Assembly: GCA_965153455.1 (NCBI GenBank)
Contig: OZ234493.1
Coordinates: forward strand, 22,744,213 to 22,808,212
Length of the DNA: 64,000 nt
Reading direction: 5' to 3'
Source: Sphagnum compactum
Lineage: Eukaryota; Bryophyta; Sphagnopsida; Sphagnales
This document shows positions 14,401-24,470 of this stretch, piece by piece (position 1 is the stretch's first letter; each line of letters starts with the position of its first letter). Both the position numbers and the translations under genes were made by a program. Under the pieces are notes generated by a model. It made no database searches. It saw nothing but the letters and a program-made list of their open reading frames with translations, and was not told the DNA's origin.

Positions 14401-17339
14401 AGCAATATTGCACTTGCGCTGACCAAAGCAAGTACAGAACGGGGCCCTTTCAACCCTGCTGCTGTCATGTCCCTAAGAAGCTCTTCTTTCGCACTTTGGC
14501 TCGAGATCCCTCCAACCCACACATGACAACTCACACTGACTGCACCTCCACTGCTCACATGCCTATCAGTGCCACCAGCATCAAGAAACTTGATTTGCAA
14601 AGGCTTTCCCCACAGCACAGCTCCCTGCATAATCTCGCGAGCCTTGACTGCATTGCGCACACTCTGATACTTCACGACTGCAAAGTCACGGCCCCGAAAA
14701 ACTGACACCCCTTCAACAGGACCATACTTCTCAAAGTGGAACTTGATGAGAGCTTCACTTACATTTGAGCCTAGTGATCCTACCCAAAGGTGGGGGGAAG
14801 CTGGGAAAACATCCATGGCTGTTGGGTCTCCATCTAAACACCACCCAATCTGATTTGGGGCGGTGACCTGGAAATGCACCATTGATGGCTGCTGAGGAGA
14901 AGGTAAAATAACCGACCTGGTTGCACTTGGTTCAATCCATGGAGGACCTCCGTTCACAAAATCCTTCCTCTGCCCCCAAGATTCCATGTCATTGTCAGCA
15001 GGCTTATCTAGCTCTTGAGGTGGCTCTGGAGGCCTCCCTCCAGTGCGCCAGTTGGGAGCCCATGTGGTTGTTGCATGAGACTTCCCTTTAACATTCCCAG
15101 GAACTCCAGGATCAGCTTCTTGCTCCCTAGATGGCCAGGAACCACTCTCTGGTGCCTGCTTATAAGTCTCAGACCCTCTCGTGAGTCTGGAGTTGTGATC
15201 AGCCTCAGCACTACTGTATGCAACCCGAGGCTCACTATCACCAAACTCCTCTCCTCTGTGCCATGTCTCTCCCTCAGGTATGATTGAAACAGTTTTCCGA
15301 AAGTCTGAGGGCATTTCTGCAGGATGATCATTGGAGTATTCCCCTCCCTCGTACCCAGGTGGTTTTGACAATCCATAGCACCATTGAGTGCTGTCTGCAG
15401 TGGCATTAGAATACTCTGGAGCATGCTTCCTGTACCCTAGATGCTCCATTCTATATTGAGAAGCATCATTCCACCGAGTCCCAGGGATTCCTTCACCAGG
15501 GTTGACATAACTACTGTAGTAAGATGTTTCATCTCTTTGTTTGTCCTCCCCAAAGACTGGAGCAGCAGGCTCATCAAAGGCAACAAGCTCAAGATCTGCA
15601 GGAGTGAAGGATGGGAGTGTCTTGAGAATCAACAAGAGGAGAGGGAACACCTCTTTCTCCACTTTGCTGCTTGCTGTACAACGGAAGTGACGCACCACTG
15701 ATACGAGCCATCTCTCAAGAGCAGGTTTTGTGTGCACAACCTGCTCCACAAACACAGAAATTAGTCTCAACAGTCACAAGGCTTAGACATCTGTATGATA
15801 CTCAAATTCACCTTACAAGAATCCATCCCAAGCTGCCCAGGGGAGCTCACTTTGGCAAGTAAAGTCGTCAAAGTATCACTCTTTTGTTCTTCAAGAGCCT
15901 TCACCTCGCTCTTTGGTGATGACACTGCCTCTTCCTCACTTTGCTTACTAGGAACGTCATCCAATGCCCACTGAACAACCTCTGCACTTCCATTTCCAAA
16001 ACCAAATTCCCCATGTGCCCAATCCTCAAGCTTCAGGTTGGGGCTTGATGGCCAAACAGGTTTCAGAATCTGTGCCAAAAACTGTTGTACATTTTTGCGG
16101 TGCTCAGCATCCAGGGACAACAACTCAAAGCACACTGAGAGAATTCCCTCTGCATCTCCCTTGATGATTCGCAGCAGACTTGAACTTATCAACCTGACAA
16201 GCTTGTCTGGCTTTGTACACTCAGCAAAAGTTTCACTTTCTTTCTCTATATTTGAAGCTTCTTCTTGCACTTCAGCCTTTCCAATCCTGCATTCACTGGG
16301 CTGAAAGAGTTCATGTCCATTCAGCTGCCGAAGCAAGTATGTGTAAATGGTACGGCAGACTTCAGTACAAATCCCACCTACACTTAAAAGACTGCTTGCA
16401 GCACTTACAGAAGCCGCAGCAAGGTGCACTAACCCATCCAAGCATGCTTCTGCAGTCTTCCCTACAAGGGGGTCTTCTATGGAACCTCCTTTCCGGAGGA
16501 CCCCGCAGCTCCACTCCGAGAGCTGTATTGTTGTCTTTGCAGCAGCCTCAAGAGCCGATGGACAGAACATTGCATAACGAGGTATGAGCTCTGCGGCGAT
16601 ACGGCGTGCACTTACACAACCTGCCGTCACAAATCACTCCAAAAGAATTCATGTTTGCAATGAGTCCCGAGAAGCAAAGGAGACATTTGTATGGCATGCT
16701 GGCTGCAACAGAAGAATTCAGAGGGTAGTTCCAAGAGGCAATGTCACCACATGACCTCAGGCAGGAACCACAAGATTTGTAATTCAGAGAGCCTGGGAGA
16801 GAAGAGAGAGATGATGTCTTTTGCAGAGGGCTTAGGGTTCAAGGTACCTTGGGCACCTAATGGGCATTTATGAAAGAAGCTCAAGTATAGAAGAGAAGTT
16901 TGCCCTAACCTTTGGAAAGAGCAAGCATGGAGCGATATGCATCTTCACCATCGTTCTCAATGCCGAATCCCACATTCTGGGATTCATCCTGTCTTGCCAC
17001 ACGCATCTTTACCCTTCTGTAAGCTTTGTAGAAGCTCACAATCTCCTCCCTATTGCGCTTCTTCTGGACTTTCTCGTCTTCAGCCTCGGCCACCACTGCT
17101 GCTTGTGGATGATGGCCTGTAGGTTCAATGCCCTCCCCGAAGGACCTTGTGTTCTTCCCCTCCTCCACCATCTTCTCGTCTTCTTCCTCAAGCCCAGACT
17201 GCTGTTCTGGATGATGATGACGTGCTACAGGATTGACCTCTGATGATCGGGGCTTCGATTCTGCTTCCGCCGAAGCTTTGATGGACGAGGAATCGCTAAT
17301 TTCCGGACGAATCTCCACACGAACTGTCTCGCCAGCCAT
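10317..17339 (-). CDS. SPEN/FPA-like RNA-binding protein with RRM and SPOC domains
   Basis: Likely a nuclear RNA-binding regulator of the plant SPEN family (the family of FPA, which acts in 3'-end formation and transcriptional control). The precise role here is inferred. Exons read from splice consensus and phase: 17339-16910, 16620-15812, 15740-14101, 13936-13349, 12876-12559, 12387-11329, 11044-10963, 10829-10785, 10520-10317 (TAA). They total 5,175 nt, 1,724 residues, with every phase matching. Residues 1-413 form a helical, acidic N-terminal region. RRM-like domains start near 729 (LWVGSL), 818 (HVWVGGI), 916 (LWIGRV) and 1077 (LWIGLP). A proline-rich tract spans about 1486-1553. SPOC spans about 1575-1712. 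The start is MAGETV at 17339; an in-frame upstream ATG at 17378 would add 13 residues. Family FPA proteins have three RRMs, so four is worth noting. Introns are short (about 90-480 nt). The gene is GC-richer than its surroundings and shows no internal stop. Confidence 0.9.
10505..10699 (-). repeat. Tandem duplication covering a 3' splice site
   Basis: Two copies of a roughly 95-100-base unit (10505-10604 and 10605-10699) share about 85-90% of bases. The lower-coordinate copy contains the acceptor of intron 8 and the first codons of exon 9 (FEQFV) of the SPEN-like gene. The second copy, upstream in transcript sense, carries the same TGTGTGCAG acceptor followed by FKQFV at about 10620. Splicing to that decoy would run into a stop after roughly a dozen codons. 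Confidence 0.8.
13349..14793 (-). other. RRM block of the SPEN-like gene (four RRM-like domains)
   Basis: RNP2/RNP1-type pairs are visible. RRM1 has LWVGSL and RDFAVVKY. RRM2 has HVWVGGI and a weaker SAILLEF. RRM3 has LWIGRV and NGCCFIDF, and is split by the 14100-13937 intron. RRM4 has TLWIGLP and GPCRFVEF. The order and spacing are those of a multi-RRM RNA binder. RRM2 is the most diverged at its RNP1 position and may bind RNA poorly or serve as a protein contact (inference). Confidence 0.8.
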
Positions 17340-17890
17340 GATGATTTCGTGCAAAATTCCTCTCACAAAAACCCGCACTCACCCAGAAATCCAGGAACAA
17401 AACTCCTTCATCACAAGTACCCCAAAAACCTAATTTCATCACATCCATATGCTGTTCTCGTCATCCTCCTCTTCCCTGTCGTCGTCTTCCTCCTCCTCCT
17501 ACTCGAGCTTTTAAAGAACAACATCCTCCCTCACTCACTCTCTTACATATCAATCCGAGAACAAAACATTTCCTCAAAGACGACCACAATACACAAATTC
17601 TTTCACCCTAAAAAAAACCAAATTACGCTTCACTCTTGTAACAACTCGATTAGTTCCCTTGCGCTTGCCACAATTGTCCCACAACCCACATCCAGAAACG
17701 TGACGGTGAGAGCAATCAATCCGTCGAGAAGCGTTTTGCAATCGCGGAACTCGAACGATCCTGTCGAGAAGTTTTCTGCAATTGCAGAACTCAAAACCCT
17801 AACTAGGGGCTTGTATTGGCAATCTAATAGTGGGCGTCGGGCCCGCCATCATCGACACGTTCTTGCAATGGCCAAAAAGTTCTTTTGTTT
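17340..17890. promoter_or_regulatory. Upstream region of the SPEN-like gene
   Basis: This stretch lies immediately 5' of the start at 17339 and must contain the 5' leader and promoter. It is pyrimidine/purine-skewed (CTTCCTCCTCCTCCT-like runs around 17470-17510). No TATA box could be assigned with confidence. A 239-codon plus-strand frame starting at 17349 is judged spurious. Confidence 0.4.
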
Positions 17891-17949
17891 TTTTTTTGGG
17901 GCCTTGCTTAGGTTTTTGCCTCCTAGTGTTTTGGGCATAGCCTTTTGTC

Positions 17950-20220
17950 TTGCATGGCTCCTTCTTTGCGTCTTCTATCAGTTCAAAATGTCCTTTGTCC
18001 ACATTGCTCTAGCCTCTACTTGTTACGTGGTTATCAAGGCATGTCAAGAATGCTCACCTTTATGCTAGCGTCGTCTCCCGAGCTAACCAAGATGTTTTGC
18101 CTTTGCAAATGTTTTTCCCTCATGTGCTCCACCTTGGTTTTATCCCCCTTGCTTTTTGGGGTTGGCTTTGAGCTCAATCTAGCTTCATTTTGAGGTTGTT
18201 TGAAATTCATTTTGATTGTCCTCATGTGTGTCATAGGTTCCCTCAAGCCATCCAAGATGAAATCAAACAAGCTTTTCGTTTACCCCTTGATTGAATTGCT
18301 CAAGATTTGATGGACAAATCAACATAATTCCTTCTCCTCTTGTTGCCACATTGGTGTTGACATTATAATTGAGAAGGTCGTTAAGGTCAATAAGAGGTTT
18401 TTGCTTACTTTAGAAGGTTTATGGTAAGCAACTGGTCTTTTCTTCAGGAGGAGTCCTCTCGTGCTTCACATGCTCCTCATTCCCACCGTTCCTTGGATGA
18501 TTCTTTGACCATTTGTCTTCGTTGATGTCTAACTTTGGGTAGAGCCAAAAAGTACAATCTTGTTGCTAGGGCTTTTCAACCCATGATGCTAGTTATTCCT
18601 TCAAAGGACACCGTTACAACTTTGTGTCAACTACACCCCTATCCATTAAACCATGTCCCTTCACTAATTTTTTACTTTTAACCTGAGCACACCTTTGTCA
18701 TGGATAGGACTTTGTTTGCACAAACCTTAGCCATTGTTCCCCATTTGTCTTTAGGTGGACTATACGGGATGGACTATGAGCATTTCTCGAATTACTTCAT
18801 ACTAGAAGTCCCATCCTTAGGGTTTTCGGAATTATTCCAGGCCATTGTTGTTGTTGCACATGGTGATATCCTTAGGTCAATGGCCTTAATGCTGGGGGCT
18901 AATAGATTGTTGGCAATGGCAAAGGACTTTAAAGGTCTTCCTCTTATTGCCATATGCGAGATGTTTTCATTGATTATTAGTTGTTTTATTGTCTTACAAC
19001 TTCAAGTGTCATTTTAAAAACACCTTTCACCCCATCAATTCAAAGTATTAACCCTTGGAGGCTGTGAGACCATCCCTTTCGACATCAAAACCCTCTTTGA
19101 CCTACACCTTGATTGGGGCATAATATAAGTCGATGCCAAAAATGCTTTTAATAATGTGTTTTGAACTATTATTTTTAGAGAACTACAAGATGTTAAGGGA
19201 CTTTTAACAAAGATTATCCCCTTTACTAAGTTGTTTTATGGTGTTCATTCTTTTTTTTACTATCAACATGGGCAACATGAAGAAGGGTTCACCATTACTG
19301 AGTCAACTCTAAGCACGAAGCAAGGTGCCCCCTAAGAGGTCTTTGATTTGCTTTGGCCCATTATCGAACACTCCTTGAAACCATTGTGTGAGCCCGTAGC
19401 TATGTCTTTCCATCCCTACCAAACGAGACACACATCATGGGCCTTATGAGCAAAATTGTCCTTGTTTTTTACCACCTTTCGACCCAATTAGCCCTAGTTG
19501 AACTAAGGGCAAATGTCAAAGTGCAAGCTTTAGAATCCATCAAGGAACTCTTCAGGCATAAAGATTCTTTAAGGCTACACTTTGGTCACAAATGGCTTAC
19601 GTATTTTGGGTTTGTTAGTGGGTTTTCAAGATTTTGTCACACATTTTTTAGATGAGGCTTTATCTCAGAACATGATGCATATCGATGATCTTCCTATCTT
19701 AAAAAACACATAGGTTACATTGGGCATTATGTCCTCATGTGTCACTTGTCAACCTTCTTATCTCATTCGAACAATATCTCCTCCTTCTTCCTTCTTATCT
19801 CTTTTGGCAAATTTTTGATAAGAGAATTAAGCATGTATGTGGGGACATTATGGGTCCAAGGTTATGGGAGCCTATTCAGGGCCCTTTAATGAGACGTCAA
19901 GCCTAACTACTAATCTCCTTTGGTGGTATAGGCCTTTTTATCTATAGAGGATTGTGCCTCATATGCCTTTCTAGGGAGTTAGCCTTTGGTGGCTCTATAT
20001 TTATGCTCCAAGTTCCATATTTTTTATAGACTCATTTTGGAAAAGTATGTTTCTCAAATTGAAGGGGGCCCACACCTCCTTTAATTGTGCCTTTGTGCAA
20101 CTCGAGATAACCTTCCTCTTGTAGCTAAAAAGATGCACCCTTCTTTTGAGATAAACTAGCACTGTAGGTCTGTAGGCGGGGCAAAAGCACGATGCGCTAT
20201 ACCAAAATGGATGTCACAGA
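17950..20220 (+). pseudogene. Decayed LINE-type reverse transcriptase, 5'/central part
   Basis: Remnant of a non-LTR retrotransposon polymerase. Reading across frames, conserved pieces appear in order. Near 18700 is a PHLSLGGLYGMD-like block. Near 18910 is LLAMAKDFKGLPLIAI, matching the family's 'LLKPDGGIRPIAVG' region. Near 19130 is VDAKNAFNNVF, the RT 'D..NAFN' motif. Near 19310 is TKQGAP, the 'QGDPL' motif. Near 19425 is a position where the YADD-type catalytic box is expected but is damaged (a THHGP-like reading remains). Later, VCGDIMGPRLWEP and ISFGGIG follow. Multiple stops and frameshifts mean it cannot encode an active enzyme. The assignment rests on motif order and my memory of this plant family. 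Confidence 0.7.
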
Positions 20221-21028
20221 CATTGTTTTTCAAGAAATGAAATTTAATATAATGCTACATGATAATTGGATTGAATATTTTATGGTTTGAATTCAAATAT
20301 GTATGGATTGAATATTTTATGGTTTGAATTCAAATATGTATTGTAGTTTATATATGTAGTGAAATGCATAAAACATTTTTACAATTAGAATTAGTTGGAT
20401 AGTGTTTTTGAACTTTTTAAAATAGCAAATGTGTCGTGTAACAAATTATGTGGACTTTGTTTTCACTAAAAGTAAATTACTTCTTAAATTTCAATCACAT
20501 GAATTGATCAAACATGACATATATGACATGTGGAAATCAAAATTCAAGAAAAAATATTTTATTTTATTTTCATGTGCGCTCTGAATTGATATATCTCTAA
20601 AAGTCCATAATGGACATAAAAATGAAGAATTGGAAAATTTTATTTAGGAAAAATATGTTTATATTATGAATATGAATAATGGTGTGAAATCAATAATAAC
20701 ATTCAATAAGGTTCAAGGCATGATGAATATCTAACAATTCTCCTATTCAGACATGACTATGGTTGGAAAAACAAATAAATAAATGAAATGTTAAAAAAGG
20801 TCCACGTTGATATTAACCATTCTAATAGACTTATATAGGAAGAAAATAAGTTATAGACCAAGGCGATTAAAACATTTAAGAAAAACTTATGAACTTTCAC
20901 AAATGAGTAATATGCAAAATGTTGGAAATGTGAAAGGGGTGAAAAAGGGAGTAAAAAAATTGTGTACTTTTGTGTGGATTTTGCATGTGCCACTTTTGGT
21001 CCACTTCACCATGCTTTCACCTAAGCAT
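20221..21028. other. AT-rich segment interrupting the LINE relic
   Basis: About 0.8 kb of very AT-rich sequence lies between the reverse-transcriptase part and the 3' part of the LINE relic and carries none of its protein motifs. It could be a later insertion or simply rapidly diverged sequence. No terminal inverted repeats or clean target duplication were found by eye. Confidence 0.45.
20268..20341 (+). repeat. Exact 37-bp tandem duplication
   Basis: Two identical adjacent 37-base copies (20268-20304 and 20305-20341), each beginning GGATTGAATATTTTATGG. Identity in an otherwise decayed region shows that the duplication is recent. Confidence 0.9.
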
Positions 21029-21030
21029 CT

Positions 21031-21716
21031 TTGATGGACATCCATCACAACACATCCTTTAAGTCTATCTTGGATGATGACTCCATTTCTGCAACATCTA
21101 GAGCCTGCATTTATTCTTGTTTGGGCAAATGGGCAAGGCTATGGTTGATTGTTAGGCCATCTATCCATTTATTCTACACACCGTATGGTGAAAGTGGTGG
21201 TATGCCCTTATGTTAAGAGTTTCATTACGAACTGATATCTACATGACTCGTGAGGACTAGGTCTTTGTTGTTGATGTGGTGGTTACTGACCTAACATGAA
21301 AGATGGTGGTTATGAGTGTCATTAGTCAACCAGTAGGTGTAGTTGTGAAACTTAGCACCATTGTTAAAATCCGTAAATATAAAGGGATTCATGACGAGCA
21401 CCACTTTATTCCAATGGCCATGGAGGTGCATGGCACACTCGAGCATGATATGGATCGTTTCATCAAAGAATGTGCTCATCTTTTCCACAACAGACAATCC
21501 AGAGGTCATTTATTTTGGTCTTTTTGTATTCAGTTTTTTAAACAATGTGTTAGTATTGTTCTTCAGCGTGTTTTAACCTTTGTTATAGAGAGGAAGATTA
21601 CGTCAACGGGAGATGCTTATTCTAGACCTCTTATTATTATTCGATCTCACGATTTGCATCTAGGCGACATTAGAGGGGCTATGGGTGAGATAGTTTCCTA
21701 CCATGAGAGGGACTAG
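21031..21716 (+). pseudogene. Decayed LINE relic, 3' part
   Basis: The plus-strand frame ending at 21716 retains the C-terminal signature of the same family as the reverse transcriptase at 18.0-20.2 kb: ISQPVGVVVKLSTIVKIRKY, HHFIPMAMEVHG, DMDRFIKECA, SFCIQFFKQCVSIVLQR and IIRSHDLHLGDIRGAMGEI, ending SYHERD. The last 137 codons (21303-21716) are open, better preserved than the upstream half. The stretch before it (21031-21300, beginning MMDIHHN) is in other frames. I recall this C-terminal block as shared by related plant elements. Its function is unknown to me. Confidence 0.65.
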
Positions 21717-23018
21717 CTTTCTCCCTTCTTTGGTTCTTGCAAGCAATGCGTCTTTTGGTTTTTTTTTGGCCTTCCCTTTTGTTTTCTATGTGATGGTTCC
21801 AATCATTGGCTTTTATTCACTACAAGTGCAAAAATCACATTTTGTTTAATGTTTTTTCACAGGTGAAGCAAAATGTTGTGTATAGTTTTAATCTGTGAAC
21901 ATACCAGCAACATGGTATCCAACTTGTGCAAAGCTAGGAGATTTACGTGAAGATTTGAGCGAAGCTAGCTCACCATCACTTGCATCAAAACATTGACAAA
22001 ATGTTTCATAATTTGTAGTCCGTTTAAGGTGATGAACACATTCCACTCCAGAAACTAACAATGGGTGTAATGGGGAAGGAGAAATAAAGAGACCCATGTA
22101 CAAAATCATGGTGAAATGAGATGTTCGCAGGTAGATGATCCTTACCTCCAATGTACTACCATTTGGAAAAGTTTGCCATGAAGGGACCAACTTTACAATG
22201 TGATCATTGATTGGAGGGCCCATGCTTCGAGGATGTTCCCAAGCTTGTAACGACCGTTGCCAATTGTTTTTTTAGATCTTTGTTCATGACTCTAATTCCT
22301 CATCTCGAGGGTGAGGAGGTGTTTGGTTTTGCCATGCACAATGTTAACTTTTCGCCAAGGGCAAATAATGAGTTGCCTAGGCCTGACTACGTCAAATTTT
22401 CTTATCCTCATGTGGTTGTTCTTGCTTGTCATTGTGAGCCATACCGACATGGCCATGGCTAATAGTCTCAATGTTTAAGAATTGTGTTAGGAATATTCGA
22501 GTGTGGTGAGGTTTTTAGGGGGGTTTAACAACTTTGTGTTATAATAGGGGTAGAGGAATGCGCACAGGGTGTGGGGGGGTTGTTTTGTTTTCCGAAATGC
22601 GATATTGGTTGGGTTAGTCCTTTTCTTCAGCAAAAAGTTGGTAAACTATAGTTTTAAAACCTTAGTAGCGTAAGAAGGAGCGAGAAATCGCTAGGAAGTT
22701 GAGGGAAGGAAAAACAAACACCGGAGTTCATGGTGTGCAACAAAACATTGGTCTTGTATCAGTATTTAACAAGCAGCAAGGATGTTGGGAATCTGTGAAG
22801 CAGGAGGAGGGGGTTAGTGAAAGGCCCAATAGAGATAGAGCGATCTTCAAGCCATAGGAACGAAGGATTAATTCGAATCAGCTTAATGGTTAAATAGATG
22901 ATGTGGTAGTGTGCCAATGATAATAGGAGTCTCATAAGGACTGAAACGTTTATTTAGATTATGAGTAAGCTCGACAAGGAGCTATGGGTACATGTTAAGT
23001 CCTGGCCTATGCCATGGT
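21717..23018. other. No gene supported
   Basis: Mixed-composition sequence after the LINE relic. A 111-codon minus frame (22223-21888) and an 83-codon plus frame (22211-22462) are open, but neither has a recognisable domain or convincing splice partners. Either could be an exon of an unknown gene or transposon debris. Confidence 0.4.
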
Positions 23019-23441
23019 TCATAGCTGTAGGAAGTCTAGAATGCGTCGAATAGTACGAACTAGATAGTCCGCCTTGCTGTTAGGAGGTAGGCGATGAATC
23101 GGACCGCGCAACCAACGATAGTGTCTAACGTCGGGAACTGAAGACCAAGCGAAGATAGAAGTGTCTTCGGTTTCATAACAACCTTCACAAACGATTTCGG
23201 GTTCGTCACCGGAAGTAGGATCGATTTGTAACAAGATCACCAGGGTGTGGGAGTTTGGCGAAATACGGTAATACCAGGCTCGAGGGGGTTCAACTTCAAG
23301 ACGAGCGCGCACCTCTCGAGGTTCGAGTTCTTCGTCACGGGGATGCTGTGTTAGAGTCAAATCTAAAGACGATTCCGAAGGCGGTTCCTCGTTCACTTGT
23401 GCGACTTGGGGCCTGTAGGAGGTGACTGTGCGCGACGCCAT
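23019..23441 (-). CDS. Hypothetical protein, about 140 residues
   Basis: Not recognised. The minus-strand frame from MASRTVTSY at 23441 to a stop at 23019 is clearly GC-richer than its surroundings and has a balanced, acidic, proline-containing composition (PPSESSLDLTLTQHPRDEE, REVRARLEVEPPRAWYYR, a CEGCYETEDTSIFAWSS segment). A further upstream ATG at 23474 would add a hydrophobic MLKIFLLFLAS start, which could be a signal peptide, but the initiator choice is open. There is no competing long frame on the other strand. It lies between transposon relics and next to a minisatellite, so it may be a retroelement-associated ORF. Confidence 0.4.
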   Translation of the reverse strand: MASRTVTSYRPQVAQVNEEPPSESSLDLTLTQHPRDEELEPREVRARLEVEPPRAWYYRISPNSHTLVILLQIDPTSGDEPEIVCEGCYETEDTSIFAWSSVPDVRHYRWLRGPIHRLPPNSKADYLVRTIRRILDFLQL

Positions 23442-23660
23442 GCTTGCAAGGAAGAGAAGAAAGATCTTCAACAAAAATCAAATTGCAATGAAGGTGGAGG
23501 GGATTTGTGACATCAAGTTATGTGATCGTAATTTATACGCAAGGAAAAGAAGGGAGTGGGTAAAGAATGGCCTAGGACCATGGTAAGGTAAAACCTTTGT
23601 GTCAAAGGATAAAAAGTGAGGGTTTAAGTAAGTTTGCTTGGGGGGAAGTGGGAATAAGTG

Positions 23661-23880
23661 CAAAGGAACCTTCTCCTTCCATTGACCACCGAGCAAAGGG
23701 ACCTTCTCCTTTTCCTTCCATTGACCACCGAGCAAAAGAACCTTCTCCTTCTCCTTCCATTGACCATCGAGCAAAGGAACCTTCTCCTTCTCCTTCCATT
23801 GACCACCGAACAAAGGAACCTTCTCCTTCCATTGACCACCGAGCAAAGGGTTCTTCTCCTTCTCCTTCTCTTTAAAAGGC
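23661..23880 (+). repeat. Minisatellite, 33/39-bp units, 5 full copies plus a partial
   Basis: Units read GCAAAGGAACCTTCTCCTTC followed by CATTGACCACCGA. The two unit lengths differ by one 6-base CTTCTC/TTTTCC block. Because 33, 39 and 6 are all multiples of three, several frames stay open on both strands across the array (for example 23478-23846 minus and 23597-23875 plus). Those frames are repeat artefacts unless expression shows otherwise. Confidence 0.9.
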
Positions 23881-24100
23881 GAACTTGGGTGATTGGGGTG
23901 CTCTCTTTTTCCGACGAGAGATGACCTCTAATTCAATCTCGGGAGTTTTAGTTCTGACAAGCTCTTGAGGAAGAAAAGGATGATCAATTTTGGGAGTGGA
24001 GAAGGCGAAAGAGAGTAGAAGGGGGATTTGGTAAAAGTTTTGGAAGGATGGAGGTGAGTAAGAATAGTATTGGGAAGTAGGAACTCTAGGGAAAGTTAAT

Positions 24101-24470
24101 AAACCCTCTCGGGTTTTGTAGCATAATTTCCTAGTTATTTAGCTGCAAATCCTGAGATTTGGTAGGAAGGTGCGTCTACTAGTTAGCTTTCCAAAGAGCT
24201 AAAGTAAGCCGAATTTGAACAATCTGGGTGTGAGAAACAATTCTCCAAGTGACTGGTGGTCTGCAGTCAAGTTGGACCAACAACTTCCACAAAATCCTCT
24301 CGGGTTTTATAGCATAATTTCCTAGTTATTTAGCTGCAGATCCTAAGATTTAGTAGGAAAGTGCCTACTAGTTAGCTTTCCAAAGAGCTAAAGCAAGCCG
24401 AATTTGAACAATCTGGGTGTGAGAAACAAATCCTTCAAATGATTGCTGGTTGTAGCCAAGTTTAAGGAAG
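24101..24470 (+). repeat. Direct repeat of about 180 bp, two copies
   Basis: Copies at about 24101-24280 and 24291-24470 share long near-identical blocks, including GCATAATTTCCTAGTTATTT and AATCTGGGTGTGAGAAACAA. They differ by scattered substitutions and a few short indels. The content resembles LTR or leader sequence of a retroelement, but no primer-binding site or TG/CA ends were identified. Confidence 0.8.

Noticed and set aside
17349-18068. A 239-codon plus-strand open frame just upstream of the SPEN-like gene
   Set aside because: It overlaps the expected leader/promoter, has low-complexity His/Ser/Leu content, no domain, and runs into LINE-derived sequence. Judged chance openness in pyrimidine-rich DNA.
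21888-22223. A 111-codon minus frame with an ordinary amino-acid composition
   Set aside because: No family recognised and no in-phase exon found within a few hundred bases. Left as unexplained and not called a gene.
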